Assembly: GCF_017808105.1 (NCBI RefSeq)
Contig: NZ_JADBHF010000008.1
Coordinates: forward strand, 124,001 to 188,000
DNA: 64,000 nucleotides
Source of the DNA: Brevibacterium renqingii
GTDB taxonomy: Bacteria > Actinomycetota > Actinomycetes > Actinomycetales > Brevibacteriaceae
Direction: 5' to 3'
The translations under genes were made by a program, and so were the position numbers. Position 1 is the stretch's first letter; every line of letters starts with the position of its first letter. The notes under the pieces were generated by a model. That model made no database searches. It worked only from the letters and a program-made list of their open reading frames with translations, and was not told the origin of the DNA. Shown here one piece after another: positions 25,385 to 33,371 of the stretch.

Positions 25385-26287
25385 TCAGTGTGCGGCCGGC
25401 CGACTCGTGCTGACCGCGCGACGCGGAACGACGACGACCGGCACCGGCAGGACCCGCAGCAGTCGTCGGGCTCGTGCACCGATGGCGACCTTTCCGCCGC
25501 GGCCCAGACGGCTCGAGCCGACGAACGCGACATCGCCCGACTGCCAGTCGATGTTCTCCGCGGCCTCTTCGATATCGGCTCCGGCCTGCGATTTGACCAC
25601 CGCGCGTCCGGAGGCGAGCATCTCAGATGCATGTTCGGCCAGGACCGCTCCACCGTACTGTTCGGCGAATTCGGTGAGCTCGGCGACCTCGTCCTCAAAG
25701 AGGCCGTCGTTCTCGATCAGCGACAGCAGACGCAGGTCGACTCCGAGACCGTAGGCCGTCTCGACAGCGGCACCGATGAGGGAGGAAGCGCCGGGCCGGG
25801 CGCCGTAGAGTGCGGTGACGCGTGAGATCGGTCCGATATCCGATCTGCCGTGCGGGGCGAGGAAGACCGGGACCGTCGACGAATGCAGCAGCGCAGAGGC
25901 GACCGTGCCGATTCGCAGCTGCCGCATGAGGGTGGTCGCGCGCGCTCCGATGACGATGCCGAGGGCACCTTCGCTCTCAGCGACCTCCATTAGTCCCTTC
26001 GACTCGTTGGAGGCGATGTGGATGACTCCCTTCGCACGAACGTCGTCGGGGATGAGCGCCATGGCCTCCTCGAGCCATTCGTCGATCTGCTGCTCCACAA
26101 TGCCGGCGCCGTCCTTCGGCACCGCTCCCCCGGACAGAATCGTCGACGCCTCCGGGCGCACGATGGTCACGACCAGTTCGATGTCGATGGAGCGGGCGAC
26201 CGAGATGCCCAGTGCGATCGCGTCACGACCCCGATCGGTGGCGATGTACCCGACGACCAGTCGTCGAGTGCTGGCGGTCTCTGACAT
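25385..26287 (-). CDS. Tandem universal stress protein
   Basis: A 300-residue protein with two UspA-like domains (about 8-145 and 155-290). The first has GIVIGARATTLMRQLRIGTVASALLH, a recognisable variant of the G-2x-G-9x-G-S/T ATP-binding pattern. The second ends VGSSRLGRGG with a basic VAIGARARRLLRVLPVPVVVVP. The start is ATG 26287, behind GGGGAG at 6 nt; TTG 26293 is too close to that site. Such proteins respond to starvation and stress. It is followed by the hydrolase gene on the same strand. Confidence 0.87.
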   Translation of the reverse strand: MSETASTRRLVVGYIATDRGRDAIALGISVARSIDIELVVTIVRPEASTILSGGAVPKDGAGIVEQQIDEWLEEAMALIPDDVRAKGVIHIASNESKGLMEVAESEGALGIVIGARATTLMRQLRIGTVASALLHSSTVPVFLAPHGRSDIGPISRVTALYGARPGASSLIGAAVETAYGLGVDLRLLSLIENDGLFEDEVAELTEFAEQYGGAVLAEHASEMLASGRAVVKSQAGADIEEAAENIDWQSGDVAFVGSSRLGRGGKVAIGARARRLLRVLPVPVVVVPRRAVSTSRPAAH

Positions 26288-26661
26288 TCTCAACTCCCCT
26301 GTAGATGCACGTCCGCATCGATTCTACGTTGCTGGTTGAGCATTCTCATCGTGGCGCACGCCACGAGCCCTGAATGGAGGCTGTGTTCACGGCGCGATCA
26401 CCAGTCGGGCTTGCCTCACTGCACTGTGAAATCCATTCGGGAATATAATGAACAAAACTTCCGCACACGATATCTTCTGTGCTAAATTCGACAGTGCAAT
26501 TACGGATTCGCAGAAATAAACCTGATTGCACATCGACCACAGTGAGCGCCGACGCCGTTCACGCGAGATCCACGACCATGAGAGGAGCGCAGCTTCGATG
26601 AATATTCATTTCACAGGGCCCGACCTTCGAACGCCTTGCCACGAACCAGCTGCCTGCCCCA

Positions 26662-26865
26662 TTGGCGGACAAGGACTCGCCGGCTGACGAACAGCTGTTA
26701 TCCGCGTCTTTCTCCACCGGTTGGACCGTGGTTGCCGCAGAGCTCATTGCAAGCGGCGACCTGAACTCAGGCAAGCCTTTCGCCCGGCCCGTTCGCTCGG
26801 GATCCGACGGAATTCCGTCCGGACTTCGCAACGACCACAGCACTGCTGCTGAGGAGACTCTCTGA
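26662..26865 (+). CDS. Possible small ORF, unknown
   Basis: A 67-residue frame from TTG 26662 to TGA. The same frame continues upstream without a stop to 26602, reading ERLATNQLPAPL before the TTG, but has no standard start there; an ATG with a good purine-rich leader at 26598 is in another frame (28 codons). A real protein would therefore need a frameshift or unusual start. Its end coincides with a hairpin. I recognise no homologue. Confidence 0.3.
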   Translation: MADKDSPADEQLLSASFSTGWTVVAAELIASGDLNSGKPFARPVRSGSDGIPSGLRNDHSTAAEETL

Positions 26866-26875
26866 CGGAGAGTCT
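26855..26875 (+). terminator. Hairpin at the end of the small ORF
   Basis: AGACTCTC and GAGAGTCT form an 8-bp perfect stem around TGACG. The loop holds the TGA stop codon of the 26662 frame. It is followed by GATTGG, so termination efficiency is unclear. Confidence 0.4.
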
Positions 26876-27110
26876 GATTGGTCGGTGGAGTTCCTGACCC
26901 ACCGTCTCCGTTCAGACTTCCGAAGAATGCTGATCTGTGAATTCGGCATGACCTCGCCCCGAGCACATATCCGGATTCATCGTATTCATACTGAAATGCC
27001 ACACCTTCTCAGGTGTTTCTTTTCAGAATTCTTTCGTCCATGACCTTTTCGGCGATATCCCCTGCCCATTTTCCGGATATCTCCTGCTTTGAAGAATCAG
27101 AGGATTCATT

Positions 27111-27338
27111 GTGTCGACCACATTTCCATTCACCTTTCCCCGACGCTGGGCTCTGAGCACCGGAATGAAGCTCATTCGGTGGGCACGTCGCCCGGCCACC
27201 AGCGCCGAGTCGCGCCGTCAGAAGACGGCACGGAGGCAAGAGGCCCGCCTGCGCGCATTCCGACGCGACCAGCTCATCAGTGAGCAGCGCGACCGGGACC
27301 TCGTGCGCTACCTCAGCCAGGTCAGGCCGTTCATCTGA
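27111..27338 (+). CDS. Small basic protein, unknown
   Basis: A 75-residue frame starting at GTG 27111 with AGAGGA 6 nt upstream. The second half uses GC-ending codons like real genes and is very Arg-rich (RRPATSAESRRQKTARRQEA), probably helical, ending in VRPFI. It could bind nucleic acid, but that is a guess from charge only. Its stop codon lies inside a perfect 15-bp stem-loop. No family recognised. Confidence 0.5.
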   Translation: MSTTFPFTFPRRWALSTGMKLIRWARRPATSAESRRQKTARRQEARLRAFRRDQLISEQRDRDLVRYLSQVRPFI

Positions 27339-27349
27339 CCTGGCTGAGG
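27311..27349 (+). terminator. Perfect 15-bp stem-loop spanning a stop codon
   Basis: CCTCAGCCAGGTCAG (27311-27325) pairs perfectly with 27335-27349 around a 9-nt loop. The TGA of the 75-residue ORF is in the 3' arm. There is no U-tract after it, so it may stabilise the RNA end or act as a factor-assisted terminator. Confidence 0.6.
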
Positions 27350-27370
27350 CCAAGTCGTCCATCTGGCCAC

Positions 27371-27447
27371 CGGTGGTCGAGCCGCGCACCCGACCACCGG
27401 GGGCGGGTGCGCACCTGGCAAGCGGTGGTCGAGCCGTGCACCTGACC
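27371..27447. repeat. Two copies of a 25-bp direct repeat
   Basis: CGGTGGTCGAGCCG followed by YGCACCYGACC occurs at 27371-27395 and 27423-27447 with two substitutions. The copies are 52 bp apart, start to start, in the non-coding gap between the small basic ORF and tRNA-Ala. No gene is seen from 27350 to 27515. Confidence 0.6.
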
Positions 27448-27517
27448 TCCTGCGGCGCGCGTCAGCGGGGCCCCCACCATCGATAAGAAACTGTGTCGAG
27501 CGTCACCGTCTGCCGAT

Positions 27518-27546
27518 TTGGTCTGACACCCACATCTGGGTAATAT
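27518..27546 (+). promoter_or_regulatory. Promoter of tRNA-Ala(GGC)
   Basis: TTGGTC and TAATAT are separated by 17 bp, and the -10 box ends 13 nt before the tRNA 5' end. This is a sigma-70-like arrangement suitable for a short tRNA leader. Confidence 0.6.
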
Positions 27547-27559
27547 TGTTCAGGCAAGC

Positions 27560-27632
27560 GGGGGTATGGCGCAGTTGGTAGCGCGTCTCCATGGCATGGA
27601 GAAGGTCAGGGGTTCGAATCCCCTTACCTCCA
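27560..27632 (+). tRNA. tRNA-Ala (GGC)
   Basis: A complete 73-nt cloverleaf: acceptor GGGGGTA with TACCTCC, D arm GCGC..GCGC, anticodon stem TCTCC/GGAGA with loop ATGGCAT (anticodon GGC), and T arm AGGGG-TTCGAAT-CCCCT. Discriminator A; the 3' CCA is not encoded. Confidence 0.95.
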
Positions 27633-27637
27633 CCGCA

Positions 27638-27674
27638 GAAGCGCCGGGATTCGATCATCGGGTCCCGGCGCTTC
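27638..27674 (+). terminator. Terminator after tRNA-Ala(GGC)
   Basis: A perfect 12-bp stem (GAAGCGCCGGGA / TCCCGGCGCTTC) with a 13-nt loop begins 6 nt after the tRNA and is followed by GTCGTATCT. It lies between the tRNA and the convergent NCS1 gene and may serve both. Confidence 0.8.
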
Positions 27675-27709
27675 GTCGTATCTGCCTCGGCCGAGGCGGT
27701 CAAGGACGC

Positions 27710-29158
27710 TCAGTGTTCGTCGAGCCCGAACTCCACCGCACTTCGCCGGATCGCCTCTTCTTCCGCCAACTTCGCAGGCTGGCTGCGCGTGAGGAAGAAG
27801 TAGGTCAGCCCGGACACCAGCAGTCCGACCGCGAACGACATGTCTGCGCCATCGATCATCGACGCAACCGGTCCCGTGTAGAAAGAGAGCGAGAAGAACG
27901 GGATCATCGCGACGAATCCGACCGCGTAAGCCGTCAAGCCTTTCCAAGCCCATCGCCCATAGACACCGTTGCCGTCGACGATATCGTCAAGAGCATATCG
28001 ACCACGCCGAACGAGGTAGAAGTCGACGAGGTTGACAGCTGTCCAGGGAATGAGGAAATACAGCATCAGCCCGACGAAGCTGTTGAAGCTGTCGAGGTAG
28101 TCGTCCGGAATGGCCAAGGCAATCACGAGCGAGACTGTGCCGACGATGACCAAGGCCACCACTCGCAGACGCACGGTCGGCTTCATCGGTCTGAAGCCAT
28201 CGATCGCGCTGGCTCCTGTGAGCATCGCACCGTAGGCGTTGACGCCCATGATCGAGACCAATGCGATCGACGAGACGAGCACTGCGACCGTCCCGAACCC
28301 AGGGAATACCATGTCGCCGACACTGCGGAGGGTGGAGATCGGATCGGCATCCGGAATATAGCTGGCCAGCAGCGCCCCCAGGGACATCAGCCACACTGCA
28401 GACAACCCGGCGCCTGCGTAGACGGAGCCGATGAGCTTCGGCGCCGACGAATTGCGCGGCAGATAGCGGGTGTAGTCGGAGACGTAGACGGAGTAGCTGA
28501 TGTTGTATCCGGCGGCGAGTGAGAACTGGACGAGGAATCCGGAGACCGTCCAGCCTGCGGTCCTGACCGGCGCGGCGGCGGCGATGTCCGCGCTCGGGAA
28601 GTGGATGACCGCGAAGACGGTGATCACGAGGAACACTGCGATCAGGATATAGGTCATCCACCTTTGGATAAGGTGGAGAAGGTCATGGCCGACCACGGCG
28701 ATGACGATCGACACAGCGATGATGATCGGGTACCAGAACCATGTCGCCTCTGGGAAGATTCCGATGCCCTGAGCGACGAGGATGGTGTCGAAGACGAGGA
28801 ATCCGACGTAGACGAAGACTGTTGCGATGAAGGGCAGCAGAACCCCACGGCTGCCGAACTGCGCCCGGGATTGGATCATCTGCGCCAACCCCATCGTCGG
28901 TCCCTGGTTGGCGTGGAATGCCATGAAGAAGGTTCCGAAGCCCACCCCGAGGACGACCGCGAGAATGGAGAATCCCAGACTCAGCCCCATCGTCGGGCCG
29001 GTGAAGCCCACGACGAGAGTTGTCAGGACGAAGTTTCCGGCGAACCAGAATGGGCCCTGGTGCCAGACCTTTCCGTGGCGTTCGGACTCGGGGACGACAT
29101 CGATCGATCTGGATTCGATGACCGAGTCGGTTCTCTCTGAGTGCAACTGTGATGACAT
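27710..29158 (-). CDS. NCS1-family nucleobase/allantoin-type permease
   Basis: A 482-residue transporter with 12 hydrophobic helices. The N-terminal WFAGNFVLTTLVVGFTGPTMG and the inner AGYNISYSVYVSDYTRYLP are typical of the NCS1 (purine-cytosine-allantoin-hydantoin) family. ATG 29158 is 6 nt after AGGAG; ATG 29161 is also possible. It follows the nitrilase-family gene by about 25 bp, so both form an operon and probably import and then hydrolyse the same nitrogen compound (inference). Confidence 0.88.
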   Translation of the reverse strand: MSSQLHSERTDSVIESRSIDVVPESERHGKVWHQGPFWFAGNFVLTTLVVGFTGPTMGLSLGFSILAVVLGVGFGTFFMAFHANQGPTMGLAQMIQSRAQFGSRGVLLPFIATVFVYVGFLVFDTILVAQGIGIFPEATWFWYPIIIAVSIVIAVVGHDLLHLIQRWMTYILIAVFLVITVFAVIHFPSADIAAAAPVRTAGWTVSGFLVQFSLAAGYNISYSVYVSDYTRYLPRNSSAPKLIGSVYAGAGLSAVWLMSLGALLASYIPDADPISTLRSVGDMVFPGFGTVAVLVSSIALVSIMGVNAYGAMLTGASAIDGFRPMKPTVRLRVVALVIVGTVSLVIALAIPDDYLDSFNSFVGLMLYFLIPWTAVNLVDFYLVRRGRYALDDIVDGNGVYGRWAWKGLTAYAVGFVAMIPFFSLSFYTGPVASMIDGADMSFAVGLLVSGLTYFFLTRSQPAKLAEEEAIRRSAVEFGLDEH

Positions 29159-29183
29159 CATTGTCTCCTGAGGTCGGCGCTCT

Positions 29184-30059
29184 TCAGCGCTGTGGGTCTT
29201 CGCTCATTGCAGATTCGGACGTGCCGTGCGCATCGCTCCGCATCGCAGAGTAGAGATCGGTCCGGCGATCGGCGAAGACATCGCTGTATGCGGACAGCTT
29301 CTTGTTTCTGCTCTCGCTCAGATCGACGTCCGCGGTGATGGTCTCTGTCCGGCTCTGGTCGAGATCGGCCATATCGAGCGGCCATCCGTTCGCATCGACG
29401 ATCACTGATGCCGATGTCCAGTCGATGCCGCGTTCGACACCCGTGCGGTCGCACGCGGCGATGGAGACACGGTTCATCGCCGCCTGCGCCTGGGTGCGCA
29501 CGACTTCGCCGGGCCTCTCCCCCGCCGGCCGCGGCATCCTCGGCCAATTGACAGGGGCGCAGATCAGGTCTGCCCCACGCAGCGCTGGGTTACGGATCCA
29601 TTCGGGGAACTCGAGATCGTAGCAGATGACGACGGAGATTCGACCATGCTCTGTCTCGATGACCGGCGGGGCGGCCTCACCGGCAGTGAAGACCGTCCGT
29701 TCGGCGTCCCAGAGATGGGCTTTGCGGTAGATGACGGGGGCCCGTCCCGGAACGAGAACAGCTGCGCTGTTGTAGGGCGCCCCATGCTCGTTGGCTTCGC
29801 AGAAGCCGGCAACGACGATCGCACCCCTCTCATCAGCGGCCTGCCTCCAGCTCGATACCGCGAGTCCGTCAGCGGTTTCAGCAGCAGCGTCGGCTTCGAC
29901 CGAGTCCGCGAACGCGTATCCCGAGCTGGCCAATTCTGGAAAGACGACGACTCGAGCACCGCCGTCGACCGCCCGGTGGAAGAGCGCAAGGCTCTCGGCC
30001 ACGTTCGAACGGACATCGCCGAAGACTGGGGCGTACTGGCAACACGCGATTTTCGTCAT
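29184..30059 (-). CDS. Carbon-nitrogen hydrolase (nitrilase superfamily)
   Basis: A 291-residue amidohydrolase with the Glu-Lys-Cys triad in FPELASSGY, YRKAHLWDAE and VICYDLEFPEW. The closest general type is aliphatic amidase or N-carbamoylase-like; nitrile cleavage is not implied. Ser/Asp-rich C-terminal tail. First gene of a two-gene unit with the NCS1 permease, divergent from an Lrp/AsnC regulator that probably controls it. The substrate is likely an amide or ureide linked to nucleobase or amino acid catabolism (inference). Confidence 0.88.
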   Translation of the reverse strand: MTKIACCQYAPVFGDVRSNVAESLALFHRAVDGGARVVVFPELASSGYAFADSVEADAAAETADGLAVSSWRQAADERGAIVVAGFCEANEHGAPYNSAAVLVPGRAPVIYRKAHLWDAERTVFTAGEAAPPVIETEHGRISVVICYDLEFPEWIRNPALRGADLICAPVNWPRMPRPAGERPGEVVRTQAQAAMNRVSIAACDRTGVERGIDWTSASVIVDANGWPLDMADLDQSRTETITADVDLSESRNKKLSAYSDVFADRRTDLYSAMRSDAHGTSESAMSEDPQR

Positions 30060-30230
30060 GCCAGCGAGAATAGTGTCTCAGTGCACATCGCCATAGCCAT
30101 TCGCGAGGCCTATTTGGCTGTGAGTGCACGTTTGTCAGGCAACTCGACCAATCAGTTCATTTCACAGCTCCCTGCACGGTCCATTCATGCGAAACTGTAT
30201 CGACTGTGCTTTTCGATCTTGGGAGGTAGC
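30060..30230. promoter_or_regulatory. Divergent control region of amidase and Lrp genes
   Basis: The 171-bp gap has two identical palindromes GTGCAC at 30081-30086 and 30124-30129, spaced 43 bp (about four helix turns). That spacing suits an oligomeric Lrp-type regulator on one DNA face. An AT-richer segment with CTGTATC lies near 30196. Binding is inference. Confidence 0.4.
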
Positions 30231-31151
30231 ATGCCGGGACACGTTTCCGAACAGTCACAGAGAAGGGTGTTGCAAGCGCTTCGAGACGATGGCCGAGCCA
30301 GCTTCGCTCACATCGCCAAGGCTGTGAGACTGCCGCGTCACCAGGTCGCCTCCATTGTGCAGACTGCTGTCGCTCGCGATGAACTTCGTCTGACTGTGTC
30401 GATCAGTCCGGCTCTCTTGGGCCTCGAACGGTTCGCTTACCTGCAGATCGCCGTCTTGGGCCCCGTGCATCCTGCACGGGACGCACTCGTGTCGATGCAG
30501 GAGACCACCTTCGTCGCCGATGTCGCCGGCCGCTATTCCATTGACGCCGAAGTGAGAGTCGGCCCTGACCCTCATCTGCGGCGCACCCTCGACACCATTC
30601 TCCAGCTTCCGGGTGTCAGCGACGTCCGCACCACACTCTATGAGTCAATCGAGGTCAATCGCTTCTCGCCGTTCCACACGGCTGCGACTCCACTGACGAT
30701 CGATGAGGCCGACCGTGCGATCATCAGGCACCTCCACACTGATGCGCGAGCCTCCTATCGACAACTGGGGGAAGCCTCTGGCCTGTCCCCCAGCGGGGCG
30801 CGTCTGCGATTCGACAGGCTGCTCAGGGGCGGGGCGATCAAGGTCGTCGGCATTCCGGTTCGCACCGGACAGCCCGAGACGCCGACGCTGGGCGTCGGGC
30901 TTCGAGCAAGCGTGCCTGTAGGCGAGCTCGTGCCACGGCTCACAGCTCTCCAGCCCGAGTTCTTGGCGGTCGCCATCGGTTCCTTTGACTTCATCGCAAC
31001 GATTTCGGCCGAATCGGCCCACGAACTCGTCGAGACGATGGATCGCCTTCGTGGCATCGAGGGCGTTGCTGAGGTGGACTGCTGGGCGAATCTGAAGATC
31101 GCCAAAGAACAGTACGGGGAGAGCGACAGCCTCCCCATCACCGCCGGCTGA
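30231..31151 (+). CDS. Double-domain Lrp/AsnC transcriptional regulator
   Basis: A 306-residue protein with two Lrp-like halves. Each half has a winged-helix region (RRVLQALRDDGRASFAHIAKAV near residue 10; IIRHLHTDARASYRQLGEASG near residue 170) and then an alpha/beta ligand-binding domain. GGGAGG lies 5 nt before ATG 30231; the longer open frame runs through the divergent amidase gene and is rejected. It probably regulates the amidase-permease operon in response to an amino-acid-like ligand (inference). Confidence 0.87.
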   Translation: MPGHVSEQSQRRVLQALRDDGRASFAHIAKAVRLPRHQVASIVQTAVARDELRLTVSISPALLGLERFAYLQIAVLGPVHPARDALVSMQETTFVADVAGRYSIDAEVRVGPDPHLRRTLDTILQLPGVSDVRTTLYESIEVNRFSPFHTAATPLTIDEADRAIIRHLHTDARASYRQLGEASGLSPSGARLRFDRLLRGGAIKVVGIPVRTGQPETPTLGVGLRASVPVGELVPRLTALQPEFLAVAIGSFDFIATISAESAHELVETMDRLRGIEGVAEVDCWANLKIAKEQYGESDSLPITAG

Positions 31152-31175
31152 GGAGGCCCGCCGCGTCCGGGCAGC

Positions 31176-31757
31176 TCAGTTCGCTGCTCCGTCGGTTCTC
31201 CTCCTCCGCATCTGCTCGAGGTCGAGCAGATGCCGCTTCTTCTCCTCACCCCACGCATACCCGGTGAGAGACCCATCGGCACCGATCACCCGATGGCACG
31301 GGACGACGATGCTGATGGGGTTCTTCCCGTTCGCCGCTCCCACAGCTCGGGCGGCGCCTGGTCTTCCCAGCGCTGCCGCCAGTTCGCCGTAGCCGGCGGT
31401 CCGACCATAGGGAATCCCGGTGAGAGCCTTCCAGACCGAACGTTGGAACTCGGTGCCCACCGCCGCGAGCGGCAGATCGAACTCGGTGCGGTCGCCCGCA
31501 AAGTACTCCCGCAGCTGTGCCTCGGTTTCGGTGAAGATCGCCAGCCCATCGGCAGGCGTCGGTACGACCCCATAGCCTGCGTGCACGCGTCGCGTGATCT
31601 CATCGGAGGTATCGAGATAGAGCCCGGTGAGGTGTTCACCATCGGATGTCAGCAGCACGGGACCGACCGCCGTGCCGAGCACCGTCGAATGGACCGGCGC
31701 CGAAGAATTCGGCAATCGGAGCGCGGAGGTGGTCGATGAATCGTTGATTGTGGTCAT
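31176..31757 (-). CDS. ogt: Methylated-DNA-protein cysteine methyltransferase
   Basis: A 193-residue Ogt/MGMT protein that removes the methyl group from O6-methylguanine in DNA by transferring it to its own cysteine. The acceptor motif is VPCHRV, preceded by the asparagine hinge region [18 protein letters not shown] precedes ATG 31757. It lies next to the Ada-AlkA fusion, which lacks this domain, so the two together cover the activities of classical Ada plus AlkA. Confidence 0.95.
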   Translation of the reverse strand: MTTINDSSTTSALRLPNSSAPVHSTVLGTAVGPVLLTSDGEHLTGLYLDTSDEITRRVHAGYGVVPTPADGLAIFTETEAQLREYFAGDRTEFDLPLAAVGTEFQRSVWKALTGIPYGRTAGYGELAAALGRPGAARAVGAANGKNPISIVVPCHRVIGADGSLTGYAWGEEKKRHLLDLEQMRRRRTDGAAN

Positions 31758-31799
31758 ATCAGCCGTCCTTGATCATATGGTCTGTGCGTTGAGGTTCGC

Positions 31800-33263
31800 T
31801 CATCGAGTCGTCTTCGAGTGATGTGCCCAGAGGATGTGGGTGAGGTAGGAGCGCCAGGGGCTGACGGCCGAGAGGACGTCTGCCCATTCCTCATCGCCCC
31901 GCGCCCTCACGCCGGAGGCGTCGATCTCGGTCAGGGCCTTCTTCACCCCGAGATCGGAGGCGAGGAAGACATCGGGGTCGCCGAGAGCGCGCATGCGGAT
32001 GTATCCGCTGCTCCAGGGTCCGATCCCCGGCAGGGCGAGGAGCCGACGATCCGCGTCCGACCGATCACTGCCGGCTCCGAGGTCCAGGCTCCCCTCCGCC
32101 AGGGATGTCGAGAGTGCATGGATCGTGCGGATCCGTGCGGCCGGCAGAGCCCAGTCCTCGGCGGGCACAGCAGCGATCGTCGCGGCGGTGGGAAACAGCC
32201 GATCGACGCCCGCAGCCCTCAGCTCCGGAGGAAGCAGTTCTCCGGCGCCGGCGACGAGGCGTTGAAGATGTGTGCGTGCCGCGGCCAGAGAGATCTGCTG
32301 TCCGAGCACGGTGCGCAGCGCCAATTCGATGGGATCACTGTGGCCGGGGGAACGTATGCCGGGATGCGAGGCGACGAGACTGCCCAGCCCCGCTGCGCGC
32401 AGAGTCGCCTCGACCGCCGCAGGGTCGGCGTCGAGGTCGAGGAGCCGTCGGGCTCGGGCGACTGCGCTGCCGAGGTCGCGGGTGTCGGCCAACCGGAGAC
32501 GACACTCGACGAAGTCTCCTTCTCTTCGGCGCAGAGTCACCACCGCCGGCCCATGCGCCAAGCGCATCGACCGCGTATAGGCTCCGCCGGCGAGGCTTTC
32601 GATTCCATTCACTGCGCGCACTCGCAAGTAGTCGAGAAGGTACTCGAAGTCGAGGGGCGGGCGATAGGCGAGTCGGAGCACGAGTTCGTCCGCCGCAGGT
32701 TCCCCCGTCCCGGAGGTGCGCAGCTGCCTGGGACTGAGCGAGTACATCTCGCGGAAGGTGTCGTTGAACTGGCGGATGCTGGCGAACCCGGCGGCGAAGG
32801 CGATGTCGCTCATCGGCATCGCCGTGGCTTCGATCAGTGTCCGGGCGGTGCGCACACGCTCGGTGCGAGCCAGTGATAGGGGTCCGGCACCGAGTTCGGC
32901 CCGCACGAGCCGGCTGAGCTGCCGGGAGCTGTAGCCGAGCTCCGCGGCCAGACCTTCGACCCCAGCCCGGTCGATGAGGCCGTCGCGGATGAGTCGCACA
33001 GCGCGAGCGACGACGTCGCCTCGGGTGTCCCAGTCCGGGGAGTTCGGGCTGGCGTCGGGCCGGCATCTCCTGCAGGCTCGGAAACCGGCTTCAGCGGCCG
33101 CGGCAGCCGTGCTGAAGAACTCGACGTTCTCACGCCGCGGCGTCCTGGCCGGGCAGGACGGTCGGCAGAAGATGCCAGTGGTGCGCACCGCCGTGAAGAA
33201 CATTCCGTCGAAGCGTCGGTCACGTGAGGCGACGGCCTGATAGCACTGGTCGGTGGTGAGCAT
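31800..33263 (-). CDS. alkA: Ada-type sensor fused to AlkA DNA glycosylase
   Basis: A 487-residue three-part protein: Ada zinc domain (residues 1-75, with cysteines in GIFCRPSCPA and CRRCRPDA; one is the methyl acceptor), an AraC-type HTH (about 85-175), then AlkA N-terminal and HhH-GPD glycosylase domains (about 190-480; LLALPGIGPWSSGYIRMRAL followed by catalytic Asp in LASDLGV). It removes 3-methyladenine and may activate the alkylation response after self-methylation. ATG 33263 is preceded by GGAGGC; ATG 33293 is an alternative. Only 42 bp separates it from ogt downstream. Confidence 0.9.
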   Translation of the reverse strand: MLTTDQCYQAVASRDRRFDGMFFTAVRTTGIFCRPSCPARTPRRENVEFFSTAAAAAEAGFRACRRCRPDASPNSPDWDTRGDVVARAVRLIRDGLIDRAGVEGLAAELGYSSRQLSRLVRAELGAGPLSLARTERVRTARTLIEATAMPMSDIAFAAGFASIRQFNDTFREMYSLSPRQLRTSGTGEPAADELVLRLAYRPPLDFEYLLDYLRVRAVNGIESLAGGAYTRSMRLAHGPAVVTLRRREGDFVECRLRLADTRDLGSAVARARRLLDLDADPAAVEATLRAAGLGSLVASHPGIRSPGHSDPIELALRTVLGQQISLAAARTHLQRLVAGAGELLPPELRAAGVDRLFPTAATIAAVPAEDWALPAARIRTIHALSTSLAEGSLDLGAGSDRSDADRRLLALPGIGPWSSGYIRMRALGDPDVFLASDLGVKKALTEIDASGVRARGDEEWADVLSAVSPWRSYLTHILWAHHSKTTR

Positions 33264-33371
33264 GCCTCCATTGTGCTCGTCGCCGTCGGCCATTACTAGC
33301 GGTTTTCGGTCATCGCAGTTCGGGCGAGCGCCTCGGAAGGGGGACGGAAGCCGTCCCGATGCTCTGAACGT

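Larger units (their letters stand above)
26294..27110. other. Gene-poor AT-richer intergenic stretch
   Basis: About 0.8 kb without a convincing gene and with lower GC than its surroundings, especially 26400-26600. A perfect TATAAT is at 26444-26449 and a purine-rich GAGAGGAGCG at 26579-26588. One possible small ORF (26662-26865) and a hairpin (26855-26875) lie inside. Minus-strand frames here show no coding pattern. It could be a relic of a decayed gene or an RNA locus; I cannot tell. Confidence 0.5.

Noticed and set aside
26559..27389. Minus-strand frames of 147 and 126 codons in the gene-poor region
   Set aside because: No ribosome site, no domain and no GC-ending codon pattern; the second is antisense to the better-supported 75-residue ORF.
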